Positions 31,775-40,657 of a stretch of DNA of 64,000 bases are shown one piece after another. The translations under genes and the position numbers were made by a program. The notes below the pieces were generated by a model. It was not told the origin of the DNA. It saw only the letters and a list, made by a program, of their open reading frames with translations, and did not search any database. The first letter of the stretch is position 1. Every line of letters begins with the position of its first letter. The stretch is from JAMLJG01 sp035327585 (GTDB taxonomy: Bacteria; Verrucomicrobiota; Kiritimatiellia; CAIVKH01), in NCBI GenBank assembly GCA_035327585.1, contig DAOLDD010000014.1, positions 8,817 through 72,816 of the forward strand, read 5' to 3'.

Positions 31775-33541
31775 TCAGCCGACGGGGGCGTCGCGGAATT
31801 GGAGGTCGTAGAGACGCTTGTAGGCGCCGCCCGCGGCGAGCAGGTCGCGGTGGGGGCCGCGCTCGACGATGCGACCCTGCTCCAGCACGAGAATCAAATC
31901 CGCGTGCTGGATGGTGGAGAGCCGGTGCGCGATGGCGAACACGGTGCGGCCGGTCATCAGCGTATCGAGCGCGGACTGCACAAGCCGTTCACTCTCGGTG
32001 TCGAGCGCGCTGGTCGCTTCATCCAGGATCAGGATGGGCGCGTCGCGCAGCAGCGCGCGGGCGATGGCGAGGCGCTGGCGCTGGCCGCCGGACAGCCGGT
32101 TGCCGCGCTCGCCAATGACCGTGTTGTAGCCATCGGGCAACGCGGCGATGAAGTCGTGCGCATTCGCGCGGCGCGCCGCGTCCTCAATCGCCTCGCGCGT
32201 GGCGCCGGTCGTGCCATAGCCGATGTTGTGGGCGACGGTGTCGTTGAACAGGATCGTCTCCTGCGTGACGAGGCCGATCTGGCGGCGCAGGGAGTCAATC
32301 GTAAGTTCACGGATGTCGATGCCGTTGATCAGGATGCGCCCGTCCGTCACGTCGTAGAATCGGGGGAGCAGGCTGACGAGCGTGGTTTTTCCCGAACCGG
32401 AGCTGCCGACCAGCGCGACACAGGCCCCGCGGCGCGCCTCGAAGGCGATGTCGCGCAACACGGGCCGGTCGTCGTAGGCGAAGGACACGGACTCAAACGC
32501 GATCCGGGAAACCTTGTCGCTGAACGGACGCGCCGAGGCCGATTGCGTCACGCGAATGGGTTGATCGAGCAATTCAAAGATACGATCCGCCGCGGCCGAG
32601 CTTTGCTGGATGTTCAGGTGGATTTTGCTCAACTTCTTGACCGGCTCATACATCGCCACCAGCGCGGCGCCGAAGGTGAAGAATTCGGCGAAGGTCAGTT
32701 GCTGCCAGCGCGCGTAAAGCAGGATCAGCGCGAAACCAATGAGCGAGATGAACACGATGATCGGCTCGACCGCCGCGCGCGCGCGCGTCACCCGCATGGC
32801 GCGCGAGAACACGCCGCGGCAACGCTCGAGAAACCGGTTGATTTCGTAGGGCTCCATGCCGAACGCCTTCACGATGCGGGCGCCGGTGACGTTCTCCTCC
32901 AGGATGCCGACGAGGTCCGCCATCTTCTCCTGCCCCTCGCGCGCGGAGCGGCGGACCCTGCGCCCGAACATCGCGACGGGCAGGATGCAAATCGGGAAAA
33001 TGACCAGGCTGATCACGGCCAGCTTCCAGTCAAGATAGAGCAACAAGCCGATCATGCCCAACAGCGTGAACGGTTGCTTGGCGATGTCGCTCAGCACGGT
33101 GGACACGGCGCGCTCGACGAGCTGCGTGTCGTTGGTGGTTCGCGAAATGAGATCGCCGGTTCGCGCCTGCCCGTAGAAGGCGATCGACAACTCCTGCAAG
33201 TGCGTGAACAGCGCCATGCGCAGGTCGAGCACGACGCGGTTGCCGACCCATTCCAGCAGGTAGGTGCTGAAATAGTCGCCCAACCCGCGGGCCAACCCGA
33301 AAACCGGGAGCAGCATCGCGACGGCGAGCACCGCACCGAGTCCGAATTCATCCGGGTTGAACACGCTCGCGAGCGTTTCTTTCAGCGCGACCAGCGCCCC
33401 GGTCGTGGAACCGCCGAAGAGCACACCGAACAGGATGCCGGCGATGATGCGCCCCTTGTAGGGACGCGCGTAGCCGAGCAGGCGCCGGTAGGTCGCCCAC
33501 TCGTCCCGCTTCACGCTGCCCACACCCGCGGCGCCGCTCAT
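31775..33541 (-). CDS. MsbA-like ABC exporter (permease-ATPase fusion)
   Basis: 588 residues. Six membrane helices span the first 330 residues. The ATPase domain has GSSGSGKTTLVSLLPRF (Walker A), QIGLVTQETILFNDTV (Q-loop), LSGGQRQRLAIARALL (signature) and ILILDEATSALD (Walker B), then the H-loop AIAHRLSTI. Closest in look to MsbA lipid A/phospholipid flippases. It begins immediately after the trxB stop codon on the same strand. Confidence 0.92.
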   Translation of the reverse strand: MSGAAGVGSVKRDEWATYRRLLGYARPYKGRIIAGILFGVLFGGSTTGALVALKETLASVFNPDEFGLGAVLAVAMLLPVFGLARGLGDYFSTYLLEWVGNRVVLDLRMALFTHLQELSIAFYGQARTGDLISRTTNDTQLVERAVSTVLSDIAKQPFTLLGMIGLLLYLDWKLAVISLVIFPICILPVAMFGRRVRRSAREGQEKMADLVGILEENVTGARIVKAFGMEPYEINRFLERCRGVFSRAMRVTRARAAVEPIIVFISLIGFALILLYARWQQLTFAEFFTFGAALVAMYEPVKKLSKIHLNIQQSSAAADRIFELLDQPIRVTQSASARPFSDKVSRIAFESVSFAYDDRPVLRDIAFEARRGACVALVGSSGSGKTTLVSLLPRFYDVTDGRILINGIDIRELTIDSLRRQIGLVTQETILFNDTVAHNIGYGTTGATREAIEDAARRANAHDFIAALPDGYNTVIGERGNRLSGGQRQRLAIARALLRDAPILILDEATSALDTESERLVQSALDTLMTGRTVFAIAHRLSTIQHADLILVLEQGRIVERGPHRDLLAAGGAYKRLYDLQFRDAPVG

Positions 33542-34465
33542 TTAGTGTCCCTGCGCCTCAAGGAAACGCTCCGCCTCCAGGGCGGCCATGCAGCCGGAAC
33601 CGGCCGCCGTGATGGCCTGCCGATAGCTCGGGTCCTGCACATCGCCCGCCGCGAACACGCCCGCGATGTTGGTCCGCGTGTTTTCGGCCAGCAAATAGCC
33701 GCGTTCGTCCATCTTCAACTGACCCGCGAAAGGCGCGGTGTTGGGCTGGTGCCCGATCGCGACGAAAAGCGCCTTCACGTCGAGATCGCTGACCTCGTTC
33801 GTCTTCACGTTTTTGATGCGCAGGCCGGTGACCTCGTTTTTGCCGACATCCAGCACGTCATCGACGACCGTGTCCCAGATGACCTTGATCTTGGGGTTGT
33901 CGAGCGCGCGCTGGACCATGATCTTCGACGCGCGGAATTCGTCGCGGCGATGGATGATGTACACGGTGGAGGCGAAGCGCGTCAGGAAGTTGGCCTCCTC
34001 CATCGCGGTATCGCCGCCGCCGACCACCGCCACCGGCACGTTCCTGTAGAACGCGCCGTCGCAGGTCGCGCAGGACGTGACGCCGCGGCCGACCAGCTTC
34101 TGTTCGTTCGGCAGGCCGATGTATTTCGCGCTCGCGCCGGTCGCGATGATGAGGGTGCGCGATTCCAGCACCTTCCCGTCATCCAGCGTAAGCTTCAGCG
34201 GCGTGCCGGAGAGGTCCGTCTTCTCGACGACGTTGAACTGGAAACGCGTGCCGAACCGTTCGGCCTGGGCGCGCATGCGGTTCATGAGCTCGGTGCCGTC
34301 GATCCCCTCGGGAAAGCCGGGGAAATTCTCGACCTCCGTGGTCGTGGTGAGCTGGCCGCCGGGTTGCAAGCCGTCGATCACAAGCGGGTTAAGATTGGCG
34401 CGCGCGGCGTAAATCGCGGCGGTCAGGCCGGCCGAGCCGGTGCCTAGTATGATCACGTTTTCCAT
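33542..34465 (-). CDS. trxB: Thioredoxin reductase
   Basis: 307 residues. FAD-binding VIILGTGSAGLTAAIYAARA at the N-terminus, redox-active CATC (SCATCDGAFY) at about residue 131, NADPH-binding VAVVGGGDTAMEEANFL, and C-terminal GVFAAGDVQDPSYRQAITAAGSG. It reduces thioredoxin with NADPH. The ATG at 34465 is chosen, because earlier in-frame codons do not match the family. Operon with the downstream ABC exporter. Confidence 0.96.
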   Translation of the reverse strand: MENVIILGTGSAGLTAAIYAARANLNPLVIDGLQPGGQLTTTTEVENFPGFPEGIDGTELMNRMRAQAERFGTRFQFNVVEKTDLSGTPLKLTLDDGKVLESRTLIIATGASAKYIGLPNEQKLVGRGVTSCATCDGAFYRNVPVAVVGGGDTAMEEANFLTRFASTVYIIHRRDEFRASKIMVQRALDNPKIKVIWDTVVDDVLDVGKNEVTGLRIKNVKTNEVSDLDVKALFVAIGHQPNTAPFAGQLKMDERGYLLAENTRTNIAGVFAAGDVQDPSYRQAITAAGSGCMAALEAERFLEAQGH

Positions 34466-34587
34466 GAATGACTCCGTTAGGCTCTGGGGTTTACCAAACT
34501 TTGTCGCGGATGCCACGCCTCAATTGACGCCCTGTTTGCGGAAAACTATGGTACGGTCCCGTTTGCGAACACCAAAGGAGAAGCGCC

Positions 34588-35001
34588 ATGGCGGACACGG
34601 ATATGCTGCGGGAGATGTTTCGGATGCAGGCCCTGCTCAACGAGCGGATCGGCGTGCGCAGCTCGGACCAGATGACGGAGGAGGAGCAGCAAAAGTGGGT
34701 GCTCAACTACTGCCGCGCGATGACGCAGGAGATCGCCGAACTGACCGACAGCATCCCGTGGAAGTGGTGGGCGAAGTACCAGAAATTCGACCTGCAGAAC
34801 GCGCGCGTCGAGGTGGTCGACCTGTTCCACTTCCTCATTTCCGTCGCGGAAATACTCGGCATGAGCGCGGACGACGTGTTCGCCTACTACCGCGACAAGA
34901 ACAAGGTCAACTTCCAGCGCCAGGACTCCGGCTACCACACCAAGGACGAATCCGACAACAGCCAGGTCGGCCAGGGCGACAAGAAGCCGGACGCGACCTG
35001 A
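34588..35001 (+). CDS. Dimeric dUTPase / all-alpha NTP pyrophosphatase
   Basis: 137 residues with an AAAGGAG RBS. The all-alpha MazG-like core has the metal-binding acids in QEIAELTDSIPWKWW and ARVEVVDLFHFLISVAEIL, and the conserved YYRDKNKVNFQRQDSGY segment of dimeric dUTPases. It hydrolyses dUTP to dUMP, keeping uracil out of DNA. The C-terminus is a polar tail. Divergent from trxB. Confidence 0.85.
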   Translation: MADTDMLREMFRMQALLNERIGVRSSDQMTEEEQQKWVLNYCRAMTQEIAELTDSIPWKWWAKYQKFDLQNARVEVVDLFHFLISVAEILGMSADDVFAYYRDKNKVNFQRQDSGYHTKDESDNSQVGQGDKKPDAT

Positions 35002-35018
35002 CCCGCCGCCGCCGCGAA

Positions 35019-35066
35019 TTTACAACGTCTGTAAAAGCTTTTTTGCAGGCTTACAACGTCTGTAAA
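35019..35066. repeat. Paired palindromic boxes, locus 3
   Basis: First box 35019-35035 is the perfect TTTACA-ACGTC-TGTAAA; the second (35050-35066) differs at one end base. Centres at 35027 and 35058, 31 bp apart. Between the convergent ends of the dUTPase gene and aroD. An AACCGCGGAT/ATCCGCGGTT inverted repeat lies just downstream (35077-35116). Confidence 0.8.
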
Positions 35067-35102
35067 ACCTTTTTGAACCGCGGATGGGGAGTCGGACATC
35101 CG

Positions 35103-35846
35103 TTAATCCGCGGTTCCCCTGCCGCGGGCGGCGCGGTAGTGGGGCAGGGTTTCGGCGAGACGCTGGATGAGTTCCGCGCTGGAGAGCTGGCCGGGTGCGC
35201 TGGATTCGTCGAGAAATCCGTAGACGAGGCACGACCCTTCGGCGGCGAGGCGGAGGCGGGAGGCCGCGCCCTGAGGGCCCATGCCCATGACGGCGAGCGG
35301 GCACGCCCATTCCCCGTGCAGGATTTTTTCCAGCCGTGCGACGTCGGAATCCTCCGCGGTCCAGGCCGCGATTTTGACGATGTCCGCGCCGGCCGCAACG
35401 CCCTGCTCCACGAGCGCGCGGAGGCGGCCCTCGGCGGGGGTCGCGGCGAAATCGTGGAAGGATCCGATCACGCGACGGCCCGCGGCATGGGCCGCGCGCG
35501 CGACGGCATCGAACACCGGGGACTCCAACTCGACATCCACGGCGGCCACGTACGGGCAGAGTTCCGCGTAGCGGGCGGCGCGCTCCTCATCCGTTCCCTC
35601 CCACCGTCCGCCCTCGGCGGTGGACCGGATCGTGAGCAGCAACGGCGTCCGTTCCCGCACGGGCGGCGGCGTTTCGCGGAGCCACGCGGAGGCGGCGTCG
35701 CCGAGCAGGTCGGCGCGGATTTCGACGATGTCGCACGGGGGCGACGCGCGGGCCACGCCAACAAGCGTCTCCGTGCGGCTGGCCACGCCGACGACGGCAG
35801 GTACGCCGTTGAGCGCGAGGGCTCCGATGTTGGTTGCCGGGGGCAT
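35103..35846 (-). CDS. aroD: 3-dehydroquinate dehydratase, type I
   Basis: 247 residues. This is the Schiff-base class of shikimate pathway dehydratase: catalytic His in GSFHDF, Lys in ADIVKIAAW, substrate arginine in EIRADL. The C-terminal AVMGMGPQGAASRLRLAAEGS matches the family. It has no long insertions. The Cys-rich small gene lies 50 bp upstream on the same strand. Confidence 0.93.
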   Translation of the reverse strand: MPPATNIGALALNGVPAVVGVASRTETLVGVARASPPCDIVEIRADLLGDAASAWLRETPPPVRERTPLLLTIRSTAEGGRWEGTDEERAARYAELCPYVAAVDVELESPVFDAVARAAHAAGRRVIGSFHDFAATPAEGRLRALVEQGVAAGADIVKIAAWTAEDSDVARLEKILHGEWACPLAVMGMGPQGAASRLRLAAEGSCLVYGFLDESSAPGQLSSAELIQRLAETLPHYRAARGRGTAD

Positions 35847-35896
35847 TCGGTTACCCTAGGGCGTGTGGCCCGCGGACGCAACGATCCATCGGGGAC

Positions 35897-36166
35897 TTAG
35901 CGCCGACCGGCCAGCACATGCACGCCGTCGCGGTGCGGGACCGTGCGGGATTTTTTCGCCTTTTCCACGCGGCTGGCCTTGCGGGCGCGGGCGCCCTCGG
36001 GTTTGAGCGTCTTCTCGTAGTGCTGGATGTAGAGGGGATTGTTGTACCCCTCGCAGCGGCGGTCTTTCCATTTGAGCGAAGGATGGTGGAAGATGGCGCA
36101 GGTTTTGCCGAGGTTGAGGGCGCACCCTCCACACTGCCGGACAGGCTTGATGCCCAGGACGCCCAT
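35897..36166 (-). CDS. Small Cys-rich basic protein, unknown function
   Basis: 89 residues. The ATG at 36166 follows AAGGGGG, which decides it over earlier in-frame starts. Four cysteines (QCGGCALNLGKTCAIFHHP, RRCEGYNN) with nearby His could bind a metal, and the C-terminal half is rich in Lys and Arg (KPEGARARKASRVEKAKKSR). Unrecognised family; a nucleic-acid-binding role is only a guess. Confidence 0.55.
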   Translation of the reverse strand: MGVLGIKPVRQCGGCALNLGKTCAIFHHPSLKWKDRRCEGYNNPLYIQHYEKTLKPEGARARKASRVEKAKKSRTVPHRDGVHVLAGRR

Positions 36167-36327
36167 ATACAATTCCCCCTTGAGTTGCGAGGACTCTATC
36201 AGGTTCCCGCCAATTTCCAAGTGCAACAATAGCCCGCGATTGTGCTAGCATCCCGGCGACGCAAGGAATGCGGCATGGCGGTATTCGCCGACACGCCGGA
36301 AACATGCGGTGCGTCTGCCCTGGAGCC

Positions 36328-38931
36328 ATGAATAAATCGCCCGAAGACGGAATCCTGCCCGCGCACCGGAATCTGCAAAATATCCGCGTGCTGGTGCTGG
36401 ACGATGAGGAGCCGGTCCGGCATTTGCTCCAGACCCTGCTCACCCGCAACGGCTGCATCGTGGAAACGGCGGACGACGGGCGCGAAGGGCTGCGCATCCT
36501 GCTGCAAAAGGATTTCGATGTCGCGGTGGTGGACCTCCGCATGCGCGACATGGGCGGCTCGGCGTTTCTCGAGCAGGCGCGCAGCGTCTGGCCCTGGCTC
36601 GGTATCGTCGTGGTCACCGGCTACGCGGACGAGGAATCGGTCGCGCATGCGCGGCGCTTCGGCGTGACGCGCATCCTCACCAAGCCGATGAACACCCAGA
36701 CGCTGCTCCGCAACGTGCTGGAGGAGGCGATCGAGAAGAAGGAGCTGGTCGAGATGTCGGCCAGCCACAGCCTGGACCGCATCCAGGCGCAGCTCTCGCT
36801 GCTCCGCAGTTTCAGCGAATCGGCGCTGACCGCGGAAAACCTCGACGACGCGCTGCGCACGCTGAGCACCGGGCTCGGCAACCTGCTGCCCTGCGCGGCG
36901 GCGGGCATCCTGAATCTCGAGGGCGAGGAACCGGTCCTGCACCTGCACGCGCTGACGCCGGTGGCGCAGGAATTCCTGCTCAACGCGGAGAAGGAGATGA
37001 TGCGGCGCTACGAGGCGCTCAGCGGACAACCCGCGCCGCGGGCCGGGCTGCGCGTCATCTTCGACCCGGCGAATCTCGACCCCAAGGGCGCCCAACAGGT
37101 CGGCAGCAGCTTCAGCGTGCCGATCATCGCGCACGGCGAGGTGCGCGGCATGTTGACGCTGGCCGCGGTCGCGGATGACGCCTATTCCTCGCGCGACGCG
37201 TCCTTTCTCTACCACGCGGCGAACCAGCTCTCGACGGTATTGAGCGCGCTGGCGCGCATGCGGGAGCTGTCGGTGCGCGACGCGCTGACCTCGCTCTACA
37301 ACCGGCGCGGGCTGGAGGAGGAGTTCCAGCGGGCGTGGCTGATGAGCCGCCGCTACAACTGGCCGATCGGCGCGGCGGTCCTCGACATCGACAACTTCAA
37401 GATTCTCAACGACACGCACGGCCACCTGGTCGGCGACCAGATCCTGCGCGAGTTCTCGAAACTCGTCCAGCAGGTGGCGCGCGAGTCGGACATCATCGGC
37501 CGTTACGGCGGCGATGAAATGGTCGTCATCCTCGCGCAGGCGGGCACCGCGGATTGCATCGCGTTTGGCGAGCGGCTGCTGCACGCGATGCGCCAGCAGG
37601 TGTTCTGCGTGGACCGGGGCCTCGCGCTGCAATTGACCACGTCGATCGGCGTATCCAGCAGCGTCAACGGCCCGGCGGACATGACCAGCGAGACGCTGAT
37701 CGCGCAGGCGGACCAGGCCCTCTACATGGCGAAGAAGCAGGGGCGCGACCGCGTCTGCGTTTACCAGGCGGTGGCGCCGGGCGAGAAGGGCGTTCCATCC
37801 GCCCCCATCGCGCCGGAATCCGACCCGGCCCGCATGCGCGGGCGCGTGCTGGTCGTGGATGACGAACCGATGGTCGGTTCGCTGCTTTCGCGCGTGCTCC
37901 GCAAAAACGCCTACGAGGTGCAGGTCGAAACCACGGCCGCCGGCGCGCTGAACGCGATCCAGGAAAAGCCCGGCCATTTCGACGTGATCCTCACCGATCT
38001 GAACCTGCCCGAGAAAAGCGGACTCGACCTGCTGGACGAGCTGCGCTCCATCGACGAGGGGATGATCAAAATCGTAATCACGGGCCACGCGACGGTCGAC
38101 AACGCGGTCGTGAGCCTGCGGCGCGGCGCGTACGATTTCATTGAGAAGCCCGTGCTGCCGGACGCCCTGATGGCGATCGTCGACCGCGCCCTCGAATACC
38201 GCCGCCTGAAGCGCGAAAACGTCCGCTACCAGAACCACCTCGAGGAAATGGTCCGCGAAAAAAGCGCCGCGCTGCGGGAGGCGCTCCAGCAGGTGAAGGC
38301 CTCCTACGACTTCACGCTCGAGGCGATGGCGGCGCTGCTCGACGCACGCGAGCGCAACACGGCGCACCACAGCACGCGCGTACGCGACCTCTCCGTCATC
38401 ATGGCGCGCGAACTCGGCCTCTCGGTGAACGAGATCGACGACATCTCGCGCGGCGCGCTGCTGCACGACATCGGCAAGATGTGCATTCCCGACAGCATCC
38501 TGCTCAAGCCCGGCCCGCTGACCGCGGACGAGCGCGAGGAGATGAAAAAACACCCCGAGGTCGGCTACAAACTGCTCTCGTCGAGCCCGCATTTGGAGCG
38601 CGTCGCGGAAATCGTGCGTTCGCACCACGAGCGGTACGACGGCGCCGGCTACCCGCGGCGGATCAAGGGGGCGGACATCTGCCTGGGCGCGCGCATCTTC
38701 GCGATCATCGACTCGTACGACGCGATGCGGTCGGACCGTGTATATCGCAAGGCGATTTCCAGCGAGGAGGCGATGCTGGAAATCGAGCGCAACGCCGGGA
38801 CGCAATTCGATCCGGCGTTGGTCGACCTGTTCAAGCGCATCCACCTGGCCATTGAGGCCGCCGGCAATTGGAGTGCGGCGGACGCGCGGTCGGCGTACGA
38901 AACGCCCGAAACCCGGAAGTATGGTTCATAA
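36328..38931 (+). CDS. Dual-receiver cyclic-di-GMP regulator: REC-GAF-like-GGDEF-REC-HD-GYP
   Basis: 867 residues from ATG 36328. Residues 15-135: receiver domain (VLVLDDEEPVRHLL, phospho-Asp in VVDLRM, Lys in TKPM). Residues 155-305: a GAF-like sensor. Residues 315-480: GGDEF cyclase domain with RYGGDEM in place of GGDEF and an intact RxxD inhibitory site (RESD) five residues before it. Residues 505-620: second receiver (VLVVDDEPMVGSLL). Residues 670-850: HD-GYP phosphodiesterase with LLHDIGKM and HHERYDGAGYP. One protein can thus make and break c-di-GMP under two phosphorylation inputs; no histidine kinase is nearby. Confidence 0.9.
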   Translation: MNKSPEDGILPAHRNLQNIRVLVLDDEEPVRHLLQTLLTRNGCIVETADDGREGLRILLQKDFDVAVVDLRMRDMGGSAFLEQARSVWPWLGIVVVTGYADEESVAHARRFGVTRILTKPMNTQTLLRNVLEEAIEKKELVEMSASHSLDRIQAQLSLLRSFSESALTAENLDDALRTLSTGLGNLLPCAAAGILNLEGEEPVLHLHALTPVAQEFLLNAEKEMMRRYEALSGQPAPRAGLRVIFDPANLDPKGAQQVGSSFSVPIIAHGEVRGMLTLAAVADDAYSSRDASFLYHAANQLSTVLSALARMRELSVRDALTSLYNRRGLEEEFQRAWLMSRRYNWPIGAAVLDIDNFKILNDTHGHLVGDQILREFSKLVQQVARESDIIGRYGGDEMVVILAQAGTADCIAFGERLLHAMRQQVFCVDRGLALQLTTSIGVSSSVNGPADMTSETLIAQADQALYMAKKQGRDRVCVYQAVAPGEKGVPSAPIAPESDPARMRGRVLVVDDEPMVGSLLSRVLRKNAYEVQVETTAAGALNAIQEKPGHFDVILTDLNLPEKSGLDLLDELRSIDEGMIKIVITGHATVDNAVVSLRRGAYDFIEKPVLPDALMAIVDRALEYRRLKRENVRYQNHLEEMVREKSAALREALQQVKASYDFTLEAMAALLDARERNTAHHSTRVRDLSVIMARELGLSVNEIDDISRGALLHDIGKMCIPDSILLKPGPLTADEREEMKKHPEVGYKLLSSSPHLERVAEIVRSHHERYDGAGYPRRIKGADICLGARIFAIIDSYDAMRSDRVYRKAISSEEAMLEIERNAGTQFDPALVDLFKRIHLAIEAAGNWSAADARSAYETPETRKYGS

Positions 38932-39010
38932 GCAGCTTCGCCATTGTTGAGGGATCGCGCGAGGGGGAGGACCTGACGGATCGGCATTCCCGGCGCGGCT
39001 TAAGTTGTTC

Positions 39011-40654
39011 ATGTTTCCCGAACATCCAAAATATCCGGTGCCGAAGGGGGATCGCCGCAAGCGAAACCTGTCGCGCCCGATGGCTTCGGACCGGCGTCAG
39101 GCCACCCGGTATGTCGGCAACTTCCCGGTGACGATCCATGTTGGACAGGGCGGGGACGCCCGCGTCTACAACGCTGTCGCCCGCGACATTTCTGATGGCG
39201 GCCTCCTGCTGGAATGCGCGGATGTACCGCCCGGGGAGACGCGAATCCGCGTGCAATTCAAAGTGCCCGAGGGCGTCATGCCGGAGGAATTTTCGCACGG
39301 CGCCCAATCCACGGAAGGCGAGGTGCGGCGACGCGACGGCGATCGAAAGCTGCTGGGCGTGCAGTTCGCGCAACCGATGAGCCGGCGGCTCGCGCGGACG
39401 ACCTGGAACTATCTCCGGGGCATCGCGACCCTGGCCCTGATGGTCACCCTCGCCCTGATCGTCCTGATCAAGGTCGAGAATTTTTATTATTTCTGGTTCG
39501 ACGTGCCCGTGTTCCTGTACAGCCTCGCGGTCGGCGCGTTCCTGCTCTCGCGCTTCCTGTTCGCGGCGTTCTACCGCGCGCCCCGGCCGCGGGATGACGC
39601 GAGCCTGCCGACCGTCAGCGTCATTTTTCCGGTGTTTAATGAGGAGGGATTCATCGAACGCACGCTGGTGCAGGCGCTCGAAGTGGCCTACCCCCTCGAC
39701 AAATTGCAGGTCATCGCGGTGAACGACGGCAGCCGGGACCAGACCTTCCAAATCATGCAACGCGTCCAGCAACGGTATCCCGAGCTGGTCCTCGTGAACC
39801 TGGAGAAGTCGATGGGCAAACGCGGCGCCATCGCCGCCGGCGCGCAACTGGCGACGGGCGAAATCCTGGTGCTCTCCGACTCCGACAGCTTTTTCCAGCC
39901 GGACGCCATCCGCCGGATCGTCGACGGGTTCACCGAACCGAAGGTCGCGGCGATCACCGGGCACTGCGACGTCGAGAACGCGTGGACGAACCTGCTGACC
40001 AAGATGCAGACCGTCCGCTACTACATCAGCTTCCGCGTGATGAAGGCGGCCGAAAGCGTGTTCGACGCCGTGACCTGCCTTTCCGGACCCTTCGCCGCGT
40101 ACCGGCGCGAGGTGTTCATGTCCGTGGCCGACCGGTGGCTCAACCAGCGCTGGTGCGGCGCGCCCGCGACGTTCGGCGACGACCGTGCGCTGACCAATTT
40201 TGTCCTGCGCCAGGGCCACGCGGTGATTTACGACTCGCGGGCGCGGTGCACCACCATCGTGCCGGAGGACTACCGCACGTTCCTGCGCCAGCAGATGCGC
40301 TGGAAGCGTTCGTGGTTCCGGGAGTGCATGCGCGGCTGCGCCTACATCTGGAAATATCCGCCACTGGTCTCGCTCTCCTACTACTTGGGGTTCATCCTCC
40401 CGCTCGTCGCCCCCATCGTCGTATTCCGCGCCCTGCTCTACATGCCGCTCTTCCAGCGCGGCAGCCCGCTGATGTACATGCTCGGCATCCTGCTGATGAG
40501 CAGCTTGATGAGTTCGGTGTATCTCTTCACGCGCCGCTCGCGCCTGTGGATCTACGGCATCCCATTCTGCTTCTTCTACATGTTCGTGCTGGTCTGGCAA
40601 CTACCGTGGGCGATGCTCACCTCCGCCCACGCAAAATGGGGCACGCGGGGCTGA
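39011..40654 (+). CDS. PilZ-fused processive family 2 glycosyltransferase
   Basis: 547 residues. Residues 20-120 form a PilZ c-di-GMP receptor domain (DRRQATRYVGNFPVTIH, RDISDGGLLLE). Two membrane helices follow (136-190), then the GT2 catalytic domain with VSVIFPVFNEEGFIERTL, VIAVNDGSRDQT, ILVLSDSDSFFQ, TCLSGPFAAYRREVF, and QQMRW (QxxRW) near residue 426; four more membrane helices end the protein. This is the layout of cellulose, hyaluronan or PNAG synthases: polymer made and extruded through the inner membrane when c-di-GMP binds. It is 79 bp after the regulator. Confidence 0.9.
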   Translation: MFPEHPKYPVPKGDRRKRNLSRPMASDRRQATRYVGNFPVTIHVGQGGDARVYNAVARDISDGGLLLECADVPPGETRIRVQFKVPEGVMPEEFSHGAQSTEGEVRRRDGDRKLLGVQFAQPMSRRLARTTWNYLRGIATLALMVTLALIVLIKVENFYYFWFDVPVFLYSLAVGAFLLSRFLFAAFYRAPRPRDDASLPTVSVIFPVFNEEGFIERTLVQALEVAYPLDKLQVIAVNDGSRDQTFQIMQRVQQRYPELVLVNLEKSMGKRGAIAAGAQLATGEILVLSDSDSFFQPDAIRRIVDGFTEPKVAAITGHCDVENAWTNLLTKMQTVRYYISFRVMKAAESVFDAVTCLSGPFAAYRREVFMSVADRWLNQRWCGAPATFGDDRALTNFVLRQGHAVIYDSRARCTTIVPEDYRTFLRQQMRWKRSWFRECMRGCAYIWKYPPLVSLSYYLGFILPLVAPIVVFRALLYMPLFQRGSPLMYMLGILLMSSLMSSVYLFTRRSRLWIYGIPFCFFYMFVLVWQLPWAMLTSAHAKWGTRG

Positions 40655-40657
40655 CGC

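Noticed and set aside
31757..34447. An 896-codon open frame opposite the ABC exporter and trxB
   Set aside because: It spans two well-supported genes on the other strand and looks like Arg/Gly/Ala-rich antisense translation.
36199..38844. An 881-codon open frame opposite the c-di-GMP regulator
   Set aside because: Antisense of a clear multi-domain gene; no motif of its own.
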